From Tilletiopsis washingtonensis (taxonomy: Eukaryota > Basidiomycota > Exobasidiomycetes > Entylomatales): a stretch of DNA of 64,000 nt. The DNA is taken from positions 186,001 to 250,000 of the forward strand of contig NW_020312022.1 of the NCBI RefSeq assembly GCF_003144115.1. Direction: 5' to 3'. The notes under the pieces were generated by a model, which saw only the letters and a program-made list of their open reading frames with translations, ran no database searches and had not been told where the DNA came from. Of this stretch, positions 56,928 through 64,000 are shown piece after piece. The stretch's first letter is position 1, and each line of letters starts with the position of its first letter. The position numbers and the translations under genes were made by a program.

Positions 56928-59075
56928 TCACACATCCTCCGACGCCTGTGTGACGCGCTTCGCAAGCGAGAGGTAGCCCTCCATGCGCGGGCCGAGCGCC
57001 TTGCGCGCCTCGGCGTCCGACTCGCAGTTGCGGATGATGAAGCCCTTGCTGATCATGCGCTCGCGCAGCGGGCCCTCGAAGATGAGCTCGCACGTGTTGC
57101 TGCTCCAGTCGATGTCGGCCAGCTCGGCCTGCTGCTGCGCCCGCTCCGCCTCGCGGCCGGCAGCAGCGCCGTTGCTGGGGCCAGCACCGTCGCCGTCGTC
57201 GGCATCGTCGTCGTCCGCCGCAGAGTCGCGCGGCCGGCCAGGGTCCTGCCAGTTGATGCGCACCGTCATGAGGCGACGGTAGTCCTTGATCGCCTTGGCC
57301 GGGCCCTCGACGACGACGAGCGCAAAGGACGGGTGGTAGATGCACAGACCCGTGAGGCCGTGCTGCTGCGCGTTCTTGCGCACCTTGAAGCGATGCGACG
57401 GCGAGGCGAGGTGCTTGATGCTGCAGGGTGCAAAGCTGTCAGAAGCGCACATCGCTGGAGCTGGCACACGACCACGCACCGGTACACGCTGCAGTGCACG
57501 CCCTTGGCTTCGTCCTTCTCCATCTTGGCGGCCTGCTTCGCCTTGATCTGATCCGGCGTGAGCTTGCGCTCCAGATTCGTCCGCTCGTGCTGCTCGCGTC
57601 GTGCTGCGACCTCGCGGCGTACGCGAGCCTCGACCTTCGTCGGGTCGGCGACGGCCTCGGACGTCAAGACACGCATCAAATTCGACAGCTTGACTGCGAG
57701 GGGAGATGCGTCAGCGCATCGACTTGCATCACTGAGGCCGGCTCAGCTCACCCTTTGGCGCCTCGGGCGGCAGCAGACCCATTTTGATGCGGTCGCGCTT
57801 GTCCTGCAGCTCAGCTGCACGACGCTGCCTGCGCATCTTGCGCATCTCCTTCTTCGTGAGCATGACGCCGCGCGGCTCGACGCGGATCTTGTCGCTCGGC
57901 GCGGGGATCGGAATCGGGTGCTGGATGTACGAGTCGATGGGCGAGCCTTCGCCCATGATGAGAGGACCGCCGGGCGGGACAGCCTCCTTGCCCTTGGCAG
58001 TGCTGCTCTCGGCGAAGTCCTCAGGCACGCTGTCGTACGAGGAGCTTGGCAGCAGAGCCTGGTCCCACCACTCAACGTCCGGCGGCGGTTGTCGCTGTGG
58101 TCAGGAGCGAGCGTGAGCTCATGTAAAGCGGCAAGAGATCCTCGAGAGCAAGCAGTCACGATCATGACCACTTCTCGAGGCGACTGCGACGCGAACACGC
58201 CCACTCACCCTCAGCAGCTTCTCCTCCGAGCCCGTCTCCTCCAGGCCTGCCTTTCGTGCCGCATCAGCGATGCGCTTCTTGAGCTCCTCCATCTTCTGCT
58301 CGCGCCGCAGCTGCTCGGCCTCGCGCACGTGCCGGCCTGGCTTGTGGAACGTCAGAGGCTTATGCGTTGTCCTGGCCTTGGGTCCGGGCGCAGACGAGCC
58401 TGCCTCTGCCGCTGCTTCCGAGGCGGCCAGGTACGGGTTGACCTGCTCCACCGGCGGCGCCACAGGCGCGGGCGTAGCAGTGCGAGCGTTCGCAGCGAGA
58501 GACGGAAACTTGGGAGCGTATGCGCCCGAGACTGGCCGCCCGCGCTTGTTGTGCGACGAGGCCGCCGGCGCCGCAATGCCCTTGTTCGCACTCGGCAGCA
58601 AGAGCGGGTGGATGCCGCTGCCTGACCCAGAAGACCCGGCGTCCTGGATGGAAAGGTCAGCAGGACAAAACACGTACGCACGCCTCTGCGAGCAGCTTGC
58701 TGAGGCGTCGGCACTCACTGCATTCCTGGCGCTCAGGCTTTGCCTGGCCGCATTGATGCGCGCCTGGATGGCGGCCATGTCCAGGCCCGCTGGCGCTCCG
58801 GTCGGTCGCGCCGGCAGCCGTGCGGCAGCCGGCGGCGGTGCCTTGGGTGCGCTTGCGGCGGGCGTAGGAGCGGCTGGTGCTGGAGCTGCGCCGCCGCCGG
58901 CGCGAGCGGCCATCTGCGCTGCAATCTTGGCGCGCGCAGCGTCGATCTGCGCCTGGATGGCGGCGGCACTGCGCGGCGCCGCAGCAGGAGCGGCGGGCTC
59001 GGCACCGGGACCCGAGAGGCGCGGACGCTTCTCGCCGTCTGCCGGGCCGGCATCGGCGGGGCGCTTGGGAGCCAT
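56928..59075 (-). CDS. PRP3: U4/U6 snRNP splicing factor PRP3
   Basis: Exons on the minus strand 59075-58719, 58643-58209, 58094-57752, 57693-57480 and 57420-56928 give 613 aa. The N-terminus has two AIQAxIxAAR helices and Ala/Pro linkers. Then come NPYLAASEAA, KPLTFHKPGRHVREAEQLRR, VEWWDQALLP, IDSYIQHPIPIP, VMLTKKEMRKMRRQRR and MGLLPPEAPK, all typical of Prp3, and the C-terminal DUF1115-type domain with RFKVRKNAQQHGLTG, ALVVVEGPAKAIKDYRRLM and SSNTCELIFEG. Prp3 holds the U4/U6 duplex in the tri-snRNP before spliceosome activation. Length is normal for fungi. Confidence 0.96.
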
Positions 59076-59376
59076 GATGGGAGCAGCCGAGTTGGGATGG
59101 TGGAGGGAGAGATGGAGGCACGAGCGGCGCGGCGGCACACGAGACACCAGACGCGCGACGGCGCTCGGCGGCCGAATGCGCCGACGCGCCCTCAGCTGCC
59201 TGTCGCGCCGCCGCCGTCAGCCTCCTTCCCTTCCTCCTCACCGTCCTCACCGTCACACTCGCGCGTCCATATTACCTCCTCGCAGCGCATCAGTGCACTG
59301 CTGAGCGCCACAGACGCCTGCGCCGTCTCACACTCGACGACGACGAGCTCTTCCGCGTCGCTGCATCTCGCCCGCC
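59076..59376. promoter_or_regulatory. Divergent promoter of PRP3 and mitochondrial bL36
   Basis: About 300 bp between two divergent start codons, C/T-rich on the bL36 side. No TATA box is obvious. Confidence 0.45.
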
Positions 59377-59961
59377 ATGCTGCGCGCCATGCTGCCTCGG
59401 CTCTTCGCGCGTGCCGCACCGGCCGCCTCGTCGCTGCGCGCTGCACCCCGCCCACTGCTGCCGGCCGCTCGGCCAGCACTGGCGCTGGGCGCTGCAGAGA
59501 CGGCGCGCGGCATGAAGGTGCGCTCGTCGGTGAAGAAGTTCTGCGACGGCTGCAGCATTGTGCGCCGCAAGGGCCGGCTGTACATCATCTGCTCCAAGGA
59601 CCCGAAGCACAAGCAGGTGAGTCATGCTGGCATAACGCGGAGCGAGCAGAGAGCAAGCAGATATGGAGGTAGAAGATACGGGCAGGGGAGGTGGGAGGCA
59701 TAAACGGCGAGAGACTGGCGTCTGCTCCGGATCCGAATGGAGATCCCAGCCTCTGCGCCTCCTCTCTCTTGCCAGCAACCACAGCAGGTCGCCTTAGCAG
59801 CCATCGAGCTTGCTACGACTGTCTCGACCGCTGGTCGGCGACCCTGTCGGGCCTGTCGCGCAGCACAGCACGCTGCCTGCCCGCTCTACAAGCACAGCAT
59901 GTCCTTGCTTCGCCTTTGCGCAGTAGCTGACACGTCTCTTCTCAAACAGCGGCAAGGGTGA
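59377..59961 (+). CDS. Mitochondrial ribosomal protein bL36m
   Basis: Exon 59377-59616 and a 12-nt final exon 59950-59961 give 83 aa. The first about 45 residues are an Arg/Ala/Leu-rich mitochondrial targeting sequence. The rest is bacterial-type L36: [36 protein letters not shown], then RQG from the last exon, with the Cys/His zinc ligands present. The last exon codes only for Arg-Gln-Gly-stop. The intron is 333 nt, about six times longer than most introns in the window. Confidence 0.95.
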
Positions 59962-60541
59962 TGGAGACGTGATGTCAAAGTGCGAAGGGAGGGACGGACA
60001 GACGGGCGTAGACGGGTGTAGATGGGCGCAGACAGCTGGACGAGACGAGATGGGGTCAGGGACGGAGCGGAATGGATCCAGAGGATGGATTCAGAGCTGT
60101 TCTATGGGCGGGCCGAGACGCAATGCTTGATCCAGCGTTGCCATGCATCGCCTCAGATTTCAGCCTGATCAGGTCGAAAGTCGAAGAGGCGTCACACAGA
60201 AAGAGAGAAAGGCGCTGGCAAGAGCATGCGCTCTCGAGGATTGTGCTCTAGCTTGTGGCGGGAGACGAGCATTGCCAGCGCCGGACACAAGCGAGGATCA
60301 CGACGCAGTCTGTCTGGTTCAGATTTTACATTGGCCTGACGAGCAGACCGTCCGACGACGCAGTGGCTGCGCCGCCGAGTGGGTGCCGACGAGAACTCAG
60401 CGGCTCACGAAGGCGAAGTGTGGGTGTGGACATAGCGTGCGTATGTGTGGGTGTGGGCGAGAAGCGCGAAGGCGATGAGATGCGTGGCGGGGGGTGAGAT
60501 GGGATGCGTGAGAGGAACGGAAGGCAGGTGACGGAAGCGTT
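59962..60541. other. Convergent intergenic region
   Basis: Between the stop codons of bL36m and RPL11. It contains three 10-bp units of the type gacgggcgta at 60001-60030 and a GT-rich stretch around 60415-60460. No supported gene. Confidence 0.55.
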
Positions 60542-61878
60542 TACTTGGCTGCGAGTGGAGGCAGCGTCAGTGCTGGAGCGCGGCGACGCACGTAGCCACA
60601 GCGACTCACCAATGATGCCGTCGAAGCGCTGGCGGAACCAGGCAGCCGTCTCCTCCTTGCGCACGCGGTGCGGGGCACCGACGCGCGAGTGGCGGTCCTT
60701 GCGGCGAGCGACGCGGGCACCCGGGCGGGTCATGCACACGAAGAAGTCGGCGCCGAAGATGCCGATCGACGGGTCGTACTGCGAGACGACAAGCCGTCAG
60801 TACACTGCTGGTGCTGCCCAAAGCACTCCGCCGATGCACCCTGCACTCCGCCAATGCAGCCTGCCCTCTCGCCCTCTCCCGACGGCAACTCACCTTGATG
60901 CCCAGGTCGATGTGCTCAGTGATACCGAAACCGAAGTTGCCGGTGTCGGAGAAGTTCCGTCTGCGGAGCTCGTACTCCTTGACCTTGAGCGCACGCTCAA
61001 TGATCTCCTCGGCCTTGGGGCCGCGGATCGTGACGTGGCAGGCGATCTTCTCGTTACGGCGGATGCCGAAGCCGCGGAGCGTGTAGCGGGCCTTCGACGT
61101 CACGGGCGACTGGCCCGTGAGCTGCTCGAGCACCTTGGTGGCACGCGTGAGTCTGTCACCAGACTCGCCGACGGAGATGTTGATGACGAGCTTGTCAACG
61201 CGCAGCTCCTGCAGGTCGAGGTATCAGCGATAGCTCGAGCGCTCCTGCTGGGGCACATCTGCGGCTGTCTCGACGATCGCACTCCTCCCAGCACGCCGAG
61301 CCTGCCACCCGAGCCCGCTTCGCTTTGAGCCCGCGAAGGTTGCGGCCTGCCAATGTATGACCTTCCGAAAGAAAGGAGCGCAAGCAGGCATGCGCTCTGC
61401 GCTCTGCGACGACCCGGCGCCGCGAGCTCTACCTCGCTCGCCGCATTGGCACCCAAGCCTCTTGCAGGGCTTGCAAGGCGCAGCACGGGGCATCCGAGAT
61501 CGCTCTCGAGCGTGGACGGCCAGCTGTGCTGCCTGCCGATCTGCCGCGCCAGCGTGCCTCCAGCCCAGCTCGCCCACCTGCCCGCCGTCAGCATGCACCT
61601 CGCCCAGCTGCGTGCAGTTGCGGCCGCTGCGAGGGCTGCTGATCGAGCTGCGAGGACTTGCCGAGATGTGTCTTTTCCACCACCTGCTACATCTCCCCTC
61701 TCTCATCGCTGGAATGTCGTGGCGGCGCCCTCGTCCATTGACTCCAGCTCTCCTGTCCCTCCTCCTCCCGGCGCGGAGAGCGAGCTGCCGCCGAGCGCCA
61801 TGCGACGTGCGCCGTCATCTGCCGCGGAAGAACACGAACCTTCATGGGGTTGATGCTCTTGCTGGAAGCCTCGGCCAT
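60542..61878 (-). CDS. RPL11: 60S ribosomal protein L11 (uL5)
   Basis: Exons on the minus strand 61878-61840, 61208-60894, 60778-60610 and 60549-60542 give 176 aa, the normal length. The protein starts [13 protein letters not shown] and continues [87 protein letters not shown] and [12 protein letters not shown]. It contacts 5S rRNA and the central protuberance of the large subunit. The first intron (631 nt) is by far the longest clear intron in the window, and the last exon codes for two residues and the stop. Long first introns are common in fungal ribosomal protein genes. Confidence 0.97.
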
Positions 61879-62726
61879 CTTGATCGACTTGCGGGGGGTG
61901 GAAGAGGAGGATGGGTGAGGGGAGAAGGCAGCGGCGACGGGGACGGGCGACGAGGCGACTTCGTGGCGGCAGCGGCGCGGCAGCGTTTGCGCGCGTGCTG
62001 CTCAGAGTCGCTCCCGCGCGCTCTCCTCTGCGCAGCAGACGTCACCCTGGCGCGTGCACGTGACCGCAGCCCCCCTCCATCATCCCGGCCGCCCCAGAAC
62101 ATTCTCGCGTGCGAGCCGGCCGGCTTCCTTCCTCCCGCCGGCCCGCCGCTGCGCCCCACCCCCACACCCCTCCTCGGCAGGCTGGCGCGTGCGCACTCGT
62201 CCATCGACGGCGCCCCAGCCTGCACAATTGGGCAGCGGGCTCGAGGGGAGCAACTCCGGTCAGGTCAGAGCCGCTGCGTGCGCACGTTCAGAGGTGACAG
62301 GCATGCGAAGCATGGCTGTTGGGTGGGCTGGCCCAGGCGAAGTCCAAGCGAGCGAGCAGCGAGTCGCGGCCGGCCGGCAGCGCTGCCCCACAGCCGGCAT
62401 GCGCGTCTCCGCCTCGCTTCTGCGCTTGAGATCCATGCTGCACGGCCATGTGCGCACGTCGATGTGCAAAGCAGCGTCTGGAGTGTGCCGTCGTTGGGAG
62501 AGGGGAGAGCCAAGCAGCGCCGAGGGTCGTTGCCGTCGCTTCCGCGCCCCTTTGCGTGTCGTGCGGGGTGAGGCTGGGGCGCGGCGCGCGGCGAGGCGAG
62601 AACGCCGGCGAGCCGGAGCGCGCTGTGCGGTGCAGATGCAGCATCGTCGCGCGGCGGAGCGATGCTGCCGGTGCCTCGGCTGCTCGCCTCCCGACCCCAT
62701 CCTCCCCTCGAGCTCCTTCCCCGCCA
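61879..62726. promoter_or_regulatory. Divergent promoter of RPL11 and the PEX11-type gene
   Basis: About 850 bp between two divergent start codons; GC-rich, with no coding frame supported by splicing or by family sequence. Confidence 0.45.
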
Positions 62727-63907
62727 TGTCGCAGTCCGCCAGCAGCAGCAAGGCCGTGCGCCCGGCCAACGCGACGGACGCCGTGCTGGGCGCGTTCAGC
62801 AATGTGCCGCCGAACGAGACGCTGGAGCACCTCATCCGCTACCTCGGCACGTGGAGCGGCTTCGACAAGGTGTGTGTGCCTCGAGGGTGCCGTCAGGCTA
62901 CGCTATTCCCAAGCGTAGCCGCGCTGCGCACTCGCTGACGCTTCCGCTCGGCAGGCCATGATGATCACCCAGTACGGCTCCAAGCTCGTCATTGCCTTCC
63001 TGGCGCTGCAGCACGCCCTGCGCGTGCGCCTCGCCGGCACCAAGAGCTTCCACGCAGCCAACGGCGGCTCGAGCGTGGCGGTGCGTGTGCAGCGCCTCGG
63101 TGCGCTCGTCGGCAATGCGCGTGTGCTGTACCGCATCTGGGGCCTGCTGCCGATGCTGCAATGGGTGAGTGAGGCTGGCACGACGCGAGGTGGAGGGCAG
63201 TAGAGGCGCAGCTTGAGCGAAGTACGCAGCGGTGCGGGGCATCGTGGCCGCCTGTGCTTGCCAACACCAGTCCTGACCGCTCCGCGCAGATGATCAGCAT
63301 GGAGCGGAACCCGCCGCCGACGCGCCTGCTGCACAACATCGAGCGCATCCAGGGCTGGGCGATGATTATCTACTGCCCGCTCGAGGCCGTGTCGTACCTG
63401 GGTGCGCACTCCATCCTGCCCGTCTCTGCGCGCACGCGCGGCAAGATGGACCTGTTCGGCGTGCGATGCTGGGCCGTGTACGTGATCCTGCAGCTGCTGC
63501 ACCTCGTCGAGGACAACCGGCTGCTGCGTCTGCGTGCCCGCGCCCTCGAGCGCGGCCGCGGCCACCCGACGCCGGCGCGCACTCCGAACACGGAGAAGAA
63601 GGTCGACCTTGGCGAGGAGCAGGAGACGACGCGCGGCATGTGGCGCGAGCTCGATGCGCGCAAGGACGCCATCCTCAACCAGCTCTGGGTCAATCTCGGC
63701 TACTTGCCGCTCACGGTGCACTGGTGCGTGTGCCGCGCTGCTGTACATCGCAGAGCCCCTTCTCACGTGGCCTTCCGCTGCAGGTCCACGCCCGGCGGCC
63801 TCCTCAGCGATGCGTGGGTGGGCTTCTTCGGCACCATTGCCGCCTCGGCGGGCCTGCGTGCCGGCTGGCGGGCCACGGCCAAGCGGCCGGAGCTCGCGGC
63901 CAAGTGA
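62727..63907 (+). CDS. PEX11-family peroxisome proliferation protein
   Basis: Exons 62727-62879, 62955-63164, 63290-63723 and 63784-63907 join to 306 aa. The segments LEHLIRYLGTWSGFDK, MITQYGSKLVI, RVQRLGALVGNARVLYRIWG, ERNPPPTRLLHNIERIQGWAM and YYCPLEAVSYLG-like IYCPLEAVSYLG follow the layout of the Pex11 domain. The C-terminal part has hydrophobic stretches (LWVNLGYLPLTVHW, WVGFFGTIAASAGL). Pex11 proteins bend and elongate the peroxisome membrane before fission. It could be a Pex11C/Pex25-like member rather than Pex11 itself. Confidence 0.9.
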
Positions 63908-64000
63908 TGTGTGGGAAGGGGACGGAGGATGGGAGGCGCTCTGCGCTCAACGCATCCGGCTTCAGGCGTGCTCGTATTACGACGGTTTCTCTCACTCGCT

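Overview
The window looks like gene-dense nuclear DNA of a basidiomycete fungus, probably a smut-lineage yeast (Ustilaginomycotina). The reasons are high GC content, genes on both strands with little space between most of them, and introns of about 50-60 nt with GTGAGT/GTGCGT donors, CTGAC/CTGAT branch sites and CAG acceptors. The family set also fits: DBP5, PRP3, RPL11, DGAT2, PEX11, an ERT1-type regulator and a NIM1/GIN4-type kinase. Exon coordinates were worked out by hand from splice signals and frame continuity. Except where stated, the spliced lengths are exact multiples of three.

Left part (0.1-7.6 kb): a DHA1-like MFS transporter with a very long disordered N-terminus, a monoacylglycerol-lipase-like hydrolase on the minus strand, and an unrecognised protein with an N-terminal hydrophobic stretch.

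Accessory block (about 7.9-24.4 kb): this stretch differs from the rest. It holds a family of small Cys-containing paralogues (8.2-9.1, 13.4-14.1 and 14.6-15.3 kb), an intact 180-aa orphan, a frame-broken orphan, many short tandem duplications and an assembly gap. It then holds a divergent pair. The minus gene encodes a 1,328-aa protein with an OTU-like cysteine-protease motif set. The plus gene encodes a predicted 1,438-aa protein that joins a complete FEN1/XPG-type nuclease core to a Fanzor/TnpB-type RuvC nuclease. The block is bracketed by two arrays, each of six copies of the same 14-bp unit, in opposite orientation. The right-hand array lies inside the last intron of the nuclease gene. 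I regard this locus as the most unusual system in the window.

Middle part (26-50.7 kb): a large secreted Ala/Ser/Gln-rich protein with KEX2-type sites, a CENP-O/Mcm21-like protein, a septin-associated-type kinase, DBP5, DGAT2 (whose best gene model needs two consecutive 2-nt exons), an ERT1/AcuK-type Zn2Cys6-PAS regulator, a REX-type RNA exonuclease and a second Zn2Cys6 regulator.

Right part (50.7-64 kb): a gene-free stretch of about 5.3 kb, a small TUDOR-like DUF2945 protein, PRP3, mitochondrial bL36, RPL11 and a PEX11-family protein. The housekeeping genes serve lipid storage and turnover (hydrolase, DGAT2, PEX11), mRNA splicing and export (PRP3, DBP5) and translation. I see no reason to think they are co-regulated beyond sharing short divergent promoters.
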